Position numbers and translations under genes: made by a program. Under the pieces are notes generated by a model. It did not search any database. It saw only the letters and a program-made list of their open reading frames with translations, and was not told the DNA's origin. Source: Dokdonella immobilis (GTDB lineage Bacteria > Pseudomonadota > Gammaproteobacteria > Xanthomonadales > Rhodanobacteraceae). Taken from it: 64,000 bases of DNA. Position 1 is the stretch's first letter, and every line of letters starts with the position of its first letter. This document shows, one piece after another, positions 25,761-34,708 of this stretch. The stretch covers positions 1-64,000 of the forward strand of contig NZ_FOVF01000021.1 in assembly GCF_900115085.1 (NCBI RefSeq), read 5' to 3'.

Positions 25761-26156
25761 TCAGTCGTCTTCGTTCTCGACCAGCTCGGCATAGGCATCC
25801 GGGTCGAGCAGTTCCTGCAACTCGTCGCGATCGGACAGCTTGACGACGAAGATCCAGCCGTCGCCGTAGGCGTCCTCGTTGATCGTCTCTGGCTTGTCCG
25901 CCAGCGCATCGTTGACCGCAACGATTTCGCCACTGACCGGGGCGTAGACGTCGGAGGCGGCCTTGACCGACTCGACCACGGCGGCTGCCGTGCCGGCCTG
26001 TGCCGTATCGCCCACGTTGGGCAGCTCGACATAGACGAGGTCACCGAGCAACTCCTGGGCATGGTCGGAGATGCCGACCGTGGCCGTGCCGTTGTCTTCG
26101 ACACGCACCCACTCGTGTGACTTGAGGAACATCAGATCGCCGGGAATTTCTTTCAT
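25761..26156 (-). CDS. gcvH: Glycine cleavage system H protein
   Basis: 131 residues, the family norm. It is the lipoylated carrier of the glycine cleavage complex, passing the aminomethyl group from GcvP to GcvT. The lipoyl lysine is Lys65 in [18 protein letters not shown], and the N-terminal [20 protein letters not shown] is typical. It follows gcvT by 74 bp in the same direction and ends at a strong terminator. gcvP is not in the window. Confidence 0.97.
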   Translation of the reverse strand: MKEIPGDLMFLKSHEWVRVEDNGTATVGISDHAQELLGDLVYVELPNVGDTAQAGTAAAVVESVKAASDVYAPVSGEIVAVNDALADKPETINEDAYGDGWIFVVKLSDRDELQELLDPDAYAELVENEDD

Positions 26157-26230
26157 GACGGAAGCCCTGGATTAGGAGTCGTTGGAGGGGAGTGCCAGGC
26201 CCCGGATTCTAGCAGTCGCCGGCATTCGAA

Positions 26231-27316
26231 TCAGTCGGTGGCCACTGCCTGGCCATCGCGCACGAACGGAACCTTCGCCAGGCGCACCGGCACCTCGCGG
26301 CCGCGAATGTCGACGCGCAGGCCTTCGCCGGCAGTGGCGGGAATCCTGGCGAAGCCGATCGCCTTGCCAAGGGTCGGTGAGAACGTGCCCGAGAGCACTT
26401 CGCCGTTGCCGGCGTCGGTGAGCACGGTCTGGCCATGCCGCAGCACGCCCTTCTCGTCCATGACGATGCCGACCATGACACGATTGACGCCCCCGGCCCT
26501 GGCCGATTCAAGCGCGGTTCGGCCGATGAAGTCACGCTCCTCGCCCAGTGCCACGGTCCAGGCCAGTCCGGCTTCCCAGGGCGTGATCGTTTCGTCCATG
26601 TCCTGGCCGTAGAGGTTCATGCCCGCTTCCAGGCGCAGGGTATCGCGCGCACCGAGACCGGCGGGCGTGACGCCGGCCTCCAGCAGCCGCTTCCAGAGGT
26701 CCACCGCGGCCGCTTCGTCGACCATGATCTCGAAGCCGTCCTCGCCCGTGTAACCGGTCCGCGCAATGAACAGGCCGTCACCCTGCATGGCCACGAACTT
26801 GCCGAGCTTGAGCGCCTGTGCGGCCACCTCGGGAGTGAACAGCGAGGCCGCGCGCGAACGCGCATTCGGGCCCTGCACGGCGATCATGGCGAGATCGCGG
26901 CGCTCGCTGACCTCGACGCCGAAGGCCTGCGCCTGGCGTGTGATCCAGGCCAGATCCTTGTCGCGGGTGGCAGCATTGACCACGGTACGGAAGAAGTCCT
27001 CGGTCACGAAGTAGACGATCAGGTCATCGATCACGCCGCCGCTTTCGTTGAGCATGCATGAGTACAGGGCCTTGCCCGGCTTCTTCAGTTTGTCGACGTC
27101 GTTGGCGAGCAGATGGCGCAGGAACTCGCGGGTCCGCTCGCCCTTCAGATCGACCACGGTCATGTGCGAGACATCGAACATGCCGGCGTCGCGCCGCACG
27201 GCATGGTGCTCCTCGATCTGCGAGCCGTAGTTGAGCGGCATGTCCCAGCCGCCGAAATCGACCATTTTCGCGCCGAGCGCACGGTGCGATTCGTTGAGGA
27301 TCGTTTTGCGGGTCAT
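26231..27316 (-). CDS. gcvT: Glycine cleavage system T protein (aminomethyltransferase)
   Basis: 361 residues. It transfers the methylene group from H-protein-bound aminomethyl to tetrahydrofolate, releasing ammonia. Folate-site motifs are present: [54 protein letters not shown] and the C-terminal [17 protein letters not shown]. It heads the gcvTH unit. The 66 bp upstream gap is too short for a glycine riboswitch. Confidence 0.97.
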   Translation of the reverse strand: MTRKTILNESHRALGAKMVDFGGWDMPLNYGSQIEEHHAVRRDAGMFDVSHMTVVDLKGERTREFLRHLLANDVDKLKKPGKALYSCMLNESGGVIDDLIVYFVTEDFFRTVVNAATRDKDLAWITRQAQAFGVEVSERRDLAMIAVQGPNARSRAASLFTPEVAAQALKLGKFVAMQGDGLFIARTGYTGEDGFEIMVDEAAAVDLWKRLLEAGVTPAGLGARDTLRLEAGMNLYGQDMDETITPWEAGLAWTVALGEERDFIGRTALESARAGGVNRVMVGIVMDEKGVLRHGQTVLTDAGNGEVLSGTFSPTLGKAIGFARIPATAGEGLRVDIRGREVPVRLAKVPFVRDGQAVATD

Positions 27317-27342
27317 GTTGGACGCCTTTGGAAGAGGCGCGG

Positions 27343-27348
27343 ATTATA
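27343..27348 (-). promoter_or_regulatory. Candidate -10 box for gcvTH
   Basis: A perfect TATAAT on the gene strand, 27 bp before the gcvT start. The region 17 bp upstream (CGGCGC) is not a recognisable -35, so an activator may be needed or the match is chance. Confidence 0.4.
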
Positions 27349-27382
27349 GTGAATGCGTCGAGCCGGCGCCGCCCGGGCGCGC

Positions 27383-27844
27383 TCAGCTCCCGGGCGACCT
27401 GGCGATCTGCAGGGTCGTGCCTTGCACGCCGATGATTTCAACCAGGGTGCCGACCGGACAATCCGCGCCTTCGACCAGCCATACGGAATCACCAACCTTG
27501 ACCTTGCCGCGTCCATTGACGATCGCCTCGACCACGGTCACGTGGCGACCGATCATGCGATCGCCCTTGCGATTCAGCAGCGGCTGATCGTCGCGCAGTT
27601 CGGCGGCTGGGCGGATGAATTTCCAGTACACCCAGCAGACCCCGATCGAGAGTCCGGCGAAGACGATGGCCTGGGCCAGGAACGGCAGTCCGGGGAACAC
27701 CAGCATGACCAGGCCCATGACGCCGGCCGCCAGTCCGATCCAGAGCAGGAAGTAGCCTGGCGCGAGCAGTTCCGCGGCGATCAGGACCAGGGCCAGCAGC
27801 CACCAACCGTAGCTGGCGAGCAGGTTGGAAATCATGTTGTCCAT
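27383..27844 (-). CDS. NfeD family membrane protein
   Basis: 153 residues: three membrane helices in the first 85 residues (including WLLALVLIAAELLAPGYFLL) and a C-terminal OB-fold (RKGDRMIGRHVTVVEAIVNG ... DSVWLVEGADCPVGTLVEII). This is the short NfeD form without a protease domain. It follows the SPFH gene by 12 bp, and NfeD proteins commonly pair with SPFH partners in membrane microdomains. Confidence 0.92.
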   Translation of the reverse strand: MDNMISNLLASYGWWLLALVLIAAELLAPGYFLLWIGLAAGVMGLVMLVFPGLPFLAQAIVFAGLSIGVCWVYWKFIRPAAELRDDQPLLNRKGDRMIGRHVTVVEAIVNGRGKVKVGDSVWLVEGADCPVGTLVEIIGVQGTTLQIARSPGS

Positions 27845-27856
27845 GCAAACTCCCGA

Positions 27857-28816
27857 TCAGCGCATGACGGGCGGCGTCGCGCGCGGCGGCGGCGGTGGCG
27901 CGGCCGACTTGTCGAACGCGCTCTTGGCGATCTCGGCGATGCCGGCCAGCGAACCGAGGATGCCGGTCGCCTCGAACGGCATCAGCAGCAGTTTCTGGTT
28001 CGGCGAATTGGCCATTTCCTTGAGCGCCTCGACATACTTGTTGGCGACGAAGTAGTTGATCGCGTTGATGTCGCCGCCGGCGATCGCGTCGGAGACCATG
28101 GTCGTTGCCTTGGCTTCGGCTTCGGCCAGTCGTTCGCGCGCTTCGGCTTCGCGATAGGCTGCCTCGCGCTTGCCCTCCGCCTCGAGGATGGCCGCCTGTT
28201 TTTCGCCGTCGGCCTTGAGGATCGCAGCCTGGCGGAAGCCCTCCGCCTCGAGCACGTTGGCGCGCTTCTCGCGCTCGGCCTTCATCTGCCGGGCCATCGA
28301 GTCGACCAGGTCGCGCGGCGGCGAAATGTCCTTGATCTCGATGCGCGTGACCTTGACGCCCCACGGGTGGGTCGCTTCGTCGACGACGGCGAGCAGCTTG
28401 GCATTGATCTCGTCGCGCTTGCTCAACGACTCATCGAGGTCCATCGAGCCGAGCACGGTACGGATGTTGGTCATGATCAGGGCCAGCGAGGCCTGCTCGA
28501 GGTTGGAAACTTCGTAGGCGGCCTTGGCTGCGTCGAGGACCTGGTAGAAGACCACGCCGTCGACGCGGACCACTGCGTTGTCCTTCGTGATGACTTCCTG
28601 CGACGGAACGTCGAGGACCTGCTCCATCATGTTGATCTTGTGGCCGACGCTCTGCACGACCGGCACCAGCAGGTGGAATCCGGGCGTCAGCGTGTGCGTG
28701 TACTTGCCCCAGCGCTGCACGGTCCACTCGTAGCCCTGCGGCACGATGCGCACGAGCTTGGCCAGCACGATGAAGGCGACTACGAAAATGACCAGGCCGA
28801 TGAATCCCCCTCCCAT
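27857..28816 (-). CDS. SPFH/Band 7 (stomatin-like) membrane protein
   Basis: 319 residues: an N-terminal membrane helix ([20 protein letters not shown]), the SPFH domain ([40 protein letters not shown]) and a coiled-coil rich in Ala/Glu (residues about 190-245) used for oligomer rings. It resembles QmcA. GGGGAGAG precedes ATG 28816. It is upstream of nfeD in one unit and is thought to scaffold membrane proteins or proteases. Confidence 0.92.
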   Translation of the reverse strand: MGGGFIGLVIFVVAFIVLAKLVRIVPQGYEWTVQRWGKYTHTLTPGFHLLVPVVQSVGHKINMMEQVLDVPSQEVITKDNAVVRVDGVVFYQVLDAAKAAYEVSNLEQASLALIMTNIRTVLGSMDLDESLSKRDEINAKLLAVVDEATHPWGVKVTRIEIKDISPPRDLVDSMARQMKAEREKRANVLEAEGFRQAAILKADGEKQAAILEAEGKREAAYREAEARERLAEAEAKATTMVSDAIAGGDINAINYFVANKYVEALKEMANSPNQKLLLMPFEATGILGSLAGIAEIAKSAFDKSAAPPPPPRATPPVMR

Positions 28817-28877
28817 GACACTCTCCCCTGCGTGGTATGTCCGCGCAATCTAGCAGGACTCGGCCGGCAAGAGTATG

Positions 28878-30203
28878 TCAGTCAGTCGCGGGAGGGTCCG
28901 GCTGCGGCAACGCCAGGGTGACGGCCAGACCACCGTCGTTGCGATTGGCCAGTTGCAGTCTGCCGCTGTGCGCCTCGGCGATCTCCCGGGCCAGGGCCAG
29001 GCCCAGCCCGGTGCCGCTGCGCTTGGTCGAGTAGAACGGCAACAGGGCATTGGCCAGCACGCTCTCGCTCATGCCGGGGCCGCGGTCGCGCACCTCGATG
29101 CGCAAGTCGTGGCCGCGCGACTCGACGGCCATTTCGATGCCTTCGACATCGCCGCCGGCTTCCCTCGCGTTCTTGAGCAGGTTGATCAGCAGTTGCTCGA
29201 TCTGGGCACGATCGAACCACGCCCGTGCCGGCGCGCCCGCTGCGATCAGACGGAACTGCGAGTGCTGGCCGAGCGCATCGAGAAAGGGCTGCAACTCGAC
29301 CCAGGCCTGTTGCGGCACCGGCAGCTTGGCGAAATGCGCATAACCCTGGACGAAACCGCCGAGATGGCGGGCGCGCTCCTCGATCGTGTCGAACACCGTG
29401 GTCAGACGTTTCAGCTCTCCGAGCCTTGCCAGTTCCCTGCCGGAATGCGACAGCGAACGGATCGGTGCCAACGAGTTGTTGAGTTCGTGGCTGACCACGC
29501 GGATCACCTTCTTCCAGGTCGCCACTTCCTGGCGCGACAGCTCCCGGGTCATACGACGCAGGATGATCATGCGATGCGTGCGCCCCTGCAGTTTGAAGTT
29601 GCGCTGCGAGAGGTGGAAGGTTTCATCCTCCTGCTTGATCTGCACGCTGAACAACGCGTCTTCTGCACTGGACAGGGCTTCGGCGAGTTCCGGCGGCGCT
29701 TCGGAGATGACCCGCTCGATGTGGATGCCGTTCATGCTCTGGCCGCCATTGAGCAACGCGCGCGCGGCCAGATTGGCGTACACCACGTGTCCACCCGGCT
29801 CGATGAGCACCAGTGCATTCGGGGTGTTCTGCACGACCGTGTCGAGCAGCAATTCGCGCTGGAACAGGTTCTGCCGCTGCTCGCGCAGGACGCGGCCCAA
29901 CGCGTTATGCGCATCGACCAGGTCGCCGACTTCATCGCGCCTCGTATTGCGGATCGAAAAACTGAAATCGCCGTCGCCGAAGGCCGACACGCTGCCGGAC
30001 AGGGCCCTGATCAACTGGGCCACCGGGCTGGCCAGGTGGCGGGCCAGCAGCAGGCCCGGCAACAGCAGCCCGAGCACCGCCAGTCCAGCCGCTGCCTGTA
30101 CCGAACCGAGCCATTGGACAAGAACGACGACCGTGAGTGCCGTCAATATCGACCACGCGACCAGCGCGCCGGCGAGTTTGCCTTCCAGAGAGAAAATTCG
30201 CAT
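28878..30203 (-). CDS. Sensor histidine kinase (NtrY-like)
   Basis: 441 residues: two N-terminal membrane helices (about 11-30 and 37-55) with almost no periplasmic loop, a HAMP segment, a PAS domain (VVQNTPNALVLIEPGGHVVY), the phospho-acceptor His239 in VSHELNNSLAPIRS, and an ATPase domain (NLLKNAREAG, VRDRGPGMSE, GTGLGLALAREIAEAH). The short loop suggests it senses the membrane or the cytoplasm. It lies 303 bp after the NtrC-type regulator and is its likely partner. Confidence 0.92.
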   Translation of the reverse strand: MRIFSLEGKLAGALVAWSILTALTVVVLVQWLGSVQAAAGLAVLGLLLPGLLLARHLASPVAQLIRALSGSVSAFGDGDFSFSIRNTRRDEVGDLVDAHNALGRVLREQRQNLFQRELLLDTVVQNTPNALVLIEPGGHVVYANLAARALLNGGQSMNGIHIERVISEAPPELAEALSSAEDALFSVQIKQEDETFHLSQRNFKLQGRTHRMIILRRMTRELSRQEVATWKKVIRVVSHELNNSLAPIRSLSHSGRELARLGELKRLTTVFDTIEERARHLGGFVQGYAHFAKLPVPQQAWVELQPFLDALGQHSQFRLIAAGAPARAWFDRAQIEQLLINLLKNAREAGGDVEGIEMAVESRGHDLRIEVRDRGPGMSESVLANALLPFYSTKRSGTGLGLALAREIAEAHSGRLQLANRNDGGLAVTLALPQPDPPATD

Positions 30204-30506
30204 AGGAAATCGCGCCAGCAGAGGTGGTGAGCCGATCGGACGCCCAGCTTGCGCGCGCGAAGCGCAATGCCGCGACGCCCAATCCGCCCGACTTGCCCGC
30301 ATGGCCGGAAAATCCTGAGCCCAGGCGTTCCCGGAGGATAGGCCAATCCGCGAGCGACGACATCCCATGGCGAGTAGGATCGGGTCGCACCGACACATCC
30401 GCTGCCCGTGGAGGTCACGCGGCACGCCGCAGCTGCCGATATCGAAGCGCTTCCTGCACGAACGGCAGATCGGTTCCCGAAACGGGCCCGCGACCAGCTC
30501 CGCTGC
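30204..30506. other. Gap between response regulator and kinase genes
   Basis: 303 bp in which I see no gene, no clear promoter and none of the GGGAATG repeats that fill most of the other gaps of this locus. Confidence 0.5.
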
Positions 30507-31850
30507 TCAGGTTTCGATACCCATCTTTTCCATGCGTCGATACAGGGCCTGGCGCGAAAGACCGAGATCGGATGCGGCCTGGCTGATCACTCCGCGCGCA
30601 CGCTGCAGGGCGGCTTCGATCATGCCCTTGTCCGGTTCCGCCTCCGCAGGCAGGCGTCCGCCACCGAGGCGCGCCGGACCGAGGTCGAGGTCACGCGCCG
30701 TGATCGTGGCATCGCTGCAAAGCAGGCTGGCCCTTTCGATCGCGTTCTTCAGTTCGCGCACATTGCCGGGCCAGGCGTGCGCGAGCAGGGCCGAGCGTGC
30801 CCCGCTGTCGAGGCTCGCGCGACCCTGCAGGAAGTGCTCGGCCAGCGGAAGGATGTCGTCGCTGCGCTCGGCCAGTGGTGGCAGGCGCAGCTCGATCACA
30901 TTGAGACGATAGTACAGATCTTCGCGAAAGCTGCCGTCGCGGATCTTCGCCGGCAGGTCGGCATTGGTCGCACTGATCACGCGCACGGCGACCTGGCGCG
31001 TCTTGCTCGAACCGAGTCGCTCGAACTGGCCAGTCTCGAGGATGCGCAGGAGCTTCATCTGTCCGGCCAATGGCAGGTTGCCGATTTCGTCGAGGAACAA
31101 GGTTCCACCGTCGGCGGCCTCGAATCGCCCCTCGCGGGCCCGGTTCGGCGCGCCGGTGTAGGCGCCCGGATCGGCACCGAACAGTTCCGCCTCGATCAAT
31201 TCGGACGGCAGCGCACCGCAGTTGACCGTGATGAACGGGCCCTTCGCCCGCGCCGAGTTGGCCTGCACGATCTCGGCGATGCGTTCCTTGCCGGCACCAT
31301 TCGGGCCGGTGATCAACACCGGCACGTCGGCGCGCGCGACCTGACAGGCCAGTTCGACGACACGTTCCATGCCGCCGGAGGCATAGACGATGCCACGCAG
31401 GTCGTAGCGGTCATCGAGCTGGCGGCGCCGACGCCGGCGCTCCTCGCGGAAACGCGAGACCTCACGCGTCGCTTCGGAGAGCTCGAGCAGGTTTTCGACC
31501 GTGGCCAGCAACTTGTTGTCATCCCAGGGCTTGCCGAGGTAATCGCCGGCGCCGGCCTTGACCAGCTCCACCGCCGTCTCCAGCCGCGTCCACGCGGTCA
31601 GCAGGATGATCGGCAGGTCGGAGTGATCGCGCCGGATCGCGCGGTACAGTTCGATGCCCTCCTCGCCGGAGGTCGTATCGGCGCTGAAGTTCATGTCCTG
31701 CACGACCAGGTCGATACGCTCGCGCGCAAGCACGGCCAGGCCCTCCTCGGGCGAGGTCGCGATCACGGTCTTGATGTCACGCAGTCCGAACAGCACGTCG
31801 AGTGCCGTCCCGACCGCGGGGTTGTCGTCGATCACCAGTACGGTGCGCAT
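30507..31850 (-). CDS. Sigma-54-dependent response regulator (NtrC family)
   Basis: 447 residues. Receiver domain with acidic pair Asp8/Asp9, phospho-acceptor Asp52 and Lys107; AAA+ domain with Walker A GPNGAGKE (182-189), the sigma-54 contact loop GAYTGA (229-234, a Phe-to-Tyr variant of GAFTGA), and Walker B GGTLFLDEIG; C-terminal Fis-type HTH (VISQAASDLGLSRQALYRRM). ATG 31850 gives the natural receiver start. The sigma-54 promoter at 38351-38367 in front of the exporter genes is its obvious target. Confidence 0.95.
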   Translation of the reverse strand: MRTVLVIDDNPAVGTALDVLFGLRDIKTVIATSPEEGLAVLARERIDLVVQDMNFSADTTSGEEGIELYRAIRRDHSDLPIILLTAWTRLETAVELVKAGAGDYLGKPWDDNKLLATVENLLELSEATREVSRFREERRRRRRQLDDRYDLRGIVYASGGMERVVELACQVARADVPVLITGPNGAGKERIAEIVQANSARAKGPFITVNCGALPSELIEAELFGADPGAYTGAPNRAREGRFEAADGGTLFLDEIGNLPLAGQMKLLRILETGQFERLGSSKTRQVAVRVISATNADLPAKIRDGSFREDLYYRLNVIELRLPPLAERSDDILPLAEHFLQGRASLDSGARSALLAHAWPGNVRELKNAIERASLLCSDATITARDLDLGPARLGGGRLPAEAEPDKGMIEAALQRARGVISQAASDLGLSRQALYRRMEKMGIET

Positions 31851-31923
31851 GGCTCGGTTTCGGCTTGGGTATCGACGCATGGCTGCTTGGATGCAGCCCG
31901 GCGCCGAATGGTTACATTAATTT

Positions 31924-32056
31924 GGGAATGGGGAATGGGGAATGGGGAATGGGGAATGGCAGAGAATACATCCTGCGCCACGACCCGTCCCGGCAAGTCT
32001 TGCGATTGGCTTCGCGTTTCCTATTCCCTATTCCCTATTCCCTACTCTCCATTCCC
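31924..32056. repeat. GGGAATG heptad repeats in inverted arms (gap 1)
   Basis: Five GGGAATG-type units at 31924-31959 face pyrimidine copies (CCCTATT type) at 32019-32056. On the gene strand this forms a long hairpin starting 5 bp after the third permease stop and ending before the regulator gene. The other strand has four or more runs of four G separated by AAT, a classic G-quadruplex pattern. Confidence 0.8.
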
Positions 32057-32061
32057 GACCT

Positions 32062-33273
32062 TCACACACTCCGCGTCGCCACCGCGGGGGGCACGCGCGA
32101 GGCTCGCAGGGCCGGGCCGAGGACGGCCAGCTGGCCGAGCGCCCACAGGCAGACGAACCCGATCGGCACGTAGTACCAGGGCAACCGCGGCGACTGGTAG
32201 CTCTGCATCATCCACAGGCTGAATGCATAGGCGAGCACGGCGCCGACCAACAGGCCGAACGTGGTGATGATGAAATTCTCGGTCTGGAAATAGCGCAGGA
32301 TGTCCTTCTTCGAGGCACCGAGCGCGCGCCGCGTGCCGATCTGTCGAGTGCGCTGGGCGACCCAGAAGCTGGCCATGCCGACGATGCCCAGTGCCGTGAT
32401 CGTCAGCAGGGCGACAATGACTGCGCCAAGAATGATCGACATCGCGCGGTCGCCCGCATAGGCGTCCCGGCGCACGTCCTCCATCGTGCGGATCTTGCCG
32501 ATGATCCGGCTCGAATTGGACTCGGACAGCTTCTTTTCGACCTGCGCGATCACCTCGTCGCGTCGACCTGGTTCGGTCCGCACCAGATAGCGCGATGAAT
32601 TGCCGTAAGGCATGTAGCCCGGCACGAAGGTCGAGTTCTCGACCGTATCGCTGCTCATCCAGGGTTGCTGGGTACGTTCGACGATGCCGATGATCGTGCT
32701 GGCGGGCGGATTTTCGCTGAGGTAGACCTGCTTGCCGATGGCGTTTTCGCCCGGAAACATCTTGTCGGCGACGGCCTGGGTCACGATGATCACCGGAGGA
32801 CGCAAGGTGTCGCCGGCTTCGAGATCGGCCACTTCTTCGGGCTTGAAATCGCGACCGGCAATCAGCTTGCTCCCGAATGTGCCGAGTCCCTTCTCGTTGA
32901 CCATATAGATCGTGGTCTGGGTCGTCGAGGTCTTCTGCTGCGGCTTGAGGCTGAGCCCCTCACCCCAGCCACCACCACTCATCGGCACCGAATTGGTCGT
33001 GCTGACCGAGGCAACGCCCGGCATGTGCGCGAGCACCGCGAGATCCTCGCGGATGGTGGCCCGCGGATCGAAGCCGTGACCAAACCCCGAACTGCTGAAA
33101 AGGAACGTATCGGACTCGTTCACACCGCTCGGGCGCCGCATGTGATCGAGTCGTTGCCCGATGATGAACAGGGCATTGCAGACAATCGCGAGAGTCAGGG
33201 CCACCTGTACACCGATCAGGATCATCGAGACCTTGCTGCGCATCAGGGCGGAGAGTATCGGTCGGAGTTCCAT
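32062..33273 (-). CDS. MacB-like ABC exporter permease (copy 2 of a tandem pair)
   Basis: 403 residues: an N-terminal membrane helix (VSMILIGVQVALTLAIVCNA), a large periplasmic MacB-PCD domain (about 45-270) and three C-terminal helices (FtsX domain) with QRTRQIGTRRALGASKKDIL. It is a close paralogue of the next gene upstream (33386-34597), almost identical over the last 80 residues. The true start is ATG 33273; upstream in-frame codons encode only the repeat region. It is part of the leftward exporter unit and probably forms a heteromeric permease. Confidence 0.9.
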   Translation of the reverse strand: MELRPILSALMRSKVSMILIGVQVALTLAIVCNALFIIGQRLDHMRRPSGVNESDTFLFSSSGFGHGFDPRATIREDLAVLAHMPGVASVSTTNSVPMSGGGWGEGLSLKPQQKTSTTQTTIYMVNEKGLGTFGSKLIAGRDFKPEEVADLEAGDTLRPPVIIVTQAVADKMFPGENAIGKQVYLSENPPASTIIGIVERTQQPWMSSDTVENSTFVPGYMPYGNSSRYLVRTEPGRRDEVIAQVEKKLSESNSSRIIGKIRTMEDVRRDAYAGDRAMSIILGAVIVALLTITALGIVGMASFWVAQRTRQIGTRRALGASKKDILRYFQTENFIITTFGLLVGAVLAYAFSLWMMQSYQSPRLPWYYVPIGFVCLWALGQLAVLGPALRASRVPPAVATRSV

Positions 33274-33284
33274 GGCTTTTGTCC

Positions 33285-33381
33285 GGGAGTCGGGAATGGG
33301 GAATAGGGAATGGCGAAATCGAATCGGTGGCGGTGCGATGCCTTGGCTTGACCACTCCCGATTCTCCATTCCCCCTTCCCG
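33285..33381. repeat. GGGAATG heptad repeats in inverted arms (gap 2)
   Basis: Purine arm 33285-33313 (GGGAATGGGGAATAGGGAAT core) and pyrimidine arm 33354-33381 fill the gap between the two paralogous permease genes and can pair as a hairpin in the transcript. Confidence 0.8.
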
Positions 33382-33385
33382 GCCG

Positions 33386-34597
33386 TTAAACGCTGCGCGT
33401 CGCTACCGCGGGCGGCACGCGCGAAGCGCGCATGGCGGGGCCGAGGACGGCCAGCTGGCCGAGCGCCCACAGGCAGACGAACCCGATCGGCACGTAGTAC
33501 CAGGGCAACCGCGGCGACTGGTAGCTCTGCATCATCCACAGGCTGAACGCATAGGCGAGCACGGCGCCGACCAGCAGACCGAGCGTGGTGATGATGAAAT
33601 TCTCGGTCTGGAAGTAGCGCAGGATGTCAGATCTCGAAGCACCGAGCGCGCGTCGCGTGCCGATCTGCCGGGTGCGCTGGGCGACCCAGAAGCTGGCCAT
33701 GCCGACAATACCGAGGGCAGTCACCATGAGCAGGGCGAGAATGACGGCGGTGAGGATGATGGCCATCGCGCGATCACCCGCATAGGCCTCCCCGCGCGTC
33801 TCCTCCATCGTGTGGACCTTGCCGATGATCCGGCTCGTGTTCGACTCCGAGAGTTTCTGTTCGACCAGTTTCATGACCTCATCGCGCCGACCCGGCTCGG
33901 CCCGCACCAGATAACGGGACGAATTGCCGTACGGCATGAAGGCCGGCACGAAGGTCGAGTTCTCGATCGAGCTGCTGCTCATCCACGGCTGCTGGAGTCG
34001 ATCGACGATGCCGATGATCGTGCTGGTGGGCGGATCTTCGCCCATGTAGATCGACTTGCCGAGCGCATCGCCATCCGGAAACAGCTTGTCGGCGAGCGCC
34101 TTGGTGACGATGATCGAGGCGGGCTGCAGACGATCGCCGAAGGTCACGTCGGCGATTTCCTCGGGCTTGAAATTGCGCCCGGCGATCAGGTTCACGCCGA
34201 ATGTATCGAGCGCACGGTCATCGACGATGTAGATCGCGGTGTCGGCGGTCGAGGTCTTCTGCTTGGGCTGAAGGCTGAGGCCGGTACTCCAGCCACCTTC
34301 GCTCATCGGCACGGAATTGCTGACCGTGGCATCGGCCACGCCCGGCAGCTGCCTGAGCGTGGCCAGGTCTTCGCGAATCGTTGCCCGCGCGTCGAAGCCT
34401 TGCCCGAATCCCGAACTGCCGAGATAGAACGTGTCGGCTTCGTTCATGCCACTCGGCCGGTTCATGTGGTCGAGTCGCTGGCCGATGATGAACAGCGCGT
34501 TGCAGACGATCGCCAGGGTCATGGCCACCTGCACGCCGATCAGGATCATCGAGACCTTGCTGCGCATCAGGGCGGAAAAGATGGGACGGATTTCCAT
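33386..34597 (-). CDS. MacB-like ABC exporter permease (copy 1 of a tandem pair)
   Basis: 403 residues, the same length and layout as the following gene: helix VSMILIGVQVAMTLAIVCNA, periplasmic domain with SRYLVRAEPGRRDEVMKLVE, and FtsX helices ending PRLPWYYVPIGFVCLWALGQ. Divergence from its twin is concentrated in the periplasmic domain (for example residues 60-150), which hints at different contacts or substrates. ATG 34597 is used. Confidence 0.9.
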   Translation of the reverse strand: MEIRPIFSALMRSKVSMILIGVQVAMTLAIVCNALFIIGQRLDHMNRPSGMNEADTFYLGSSGFGQGFDARATIREDLATLRQLPGVADATVSNSVPMSEGGWSTGLSLQPKQKTSTADTAIYIVDDRALDTFGVNLIAGRNFKPEEIADVTFGDRLQPASIIVTKALADKLFPDGDALGKSIYMGEDPPTSTIIGIVDRLQQPWMSSSSIENSTFVPAFMPYGNSSRYLVRAEPGRRDEVMKLVEQKLSESNTSRIIGKVHTMEETRGEAYAGDRAMAIILTAVILALLMVTALGIVGMASFWVAQRTRQIGTRRALGASRSDILRYFQTENFIITTLGLLVGAVLAYAFSLWMMQSYQSPRLPWYYVPIGFVCLWALGQLAVLGPAMRASRVPPAVATRSV

Positions 34598-34608
34598 GGC
34601 TTTTATCC

Positions 34609-34702
34609 GGGAATGGGGAATGGGGAATGGGGAATCGAGATAGGAGTCAGGGAGCCAGGATGATTTGCTTTACCCATTCCCTATTCTCCATTCCCGATTC
34701 CC
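34609..34702. repeat. GGGAATG heptad repeats in inverted arms (gap 3)
   Basis: Purine arm 34609-34636 (four units) and pyrimidine arm 34673-34702 lie between the first permease and copy 1 of the pair, directly after the first permease's stop codon on the gene strand. Confidence 0.8.
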
Positions 34703-34708
34703 GGCCTT

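Noticed and set aside
27317-27382. Glycine riboswitch before gcvT
   Set aside because: The gap is only 66 bp, too short for a glycine aptamer, and no aptamer core is visible.
27353-28921. A 522-codon plus-strand frame across nfeD and the SPFH gene
   Set aside because: It is antisense to two well-supported genes and has no recognisable domain.
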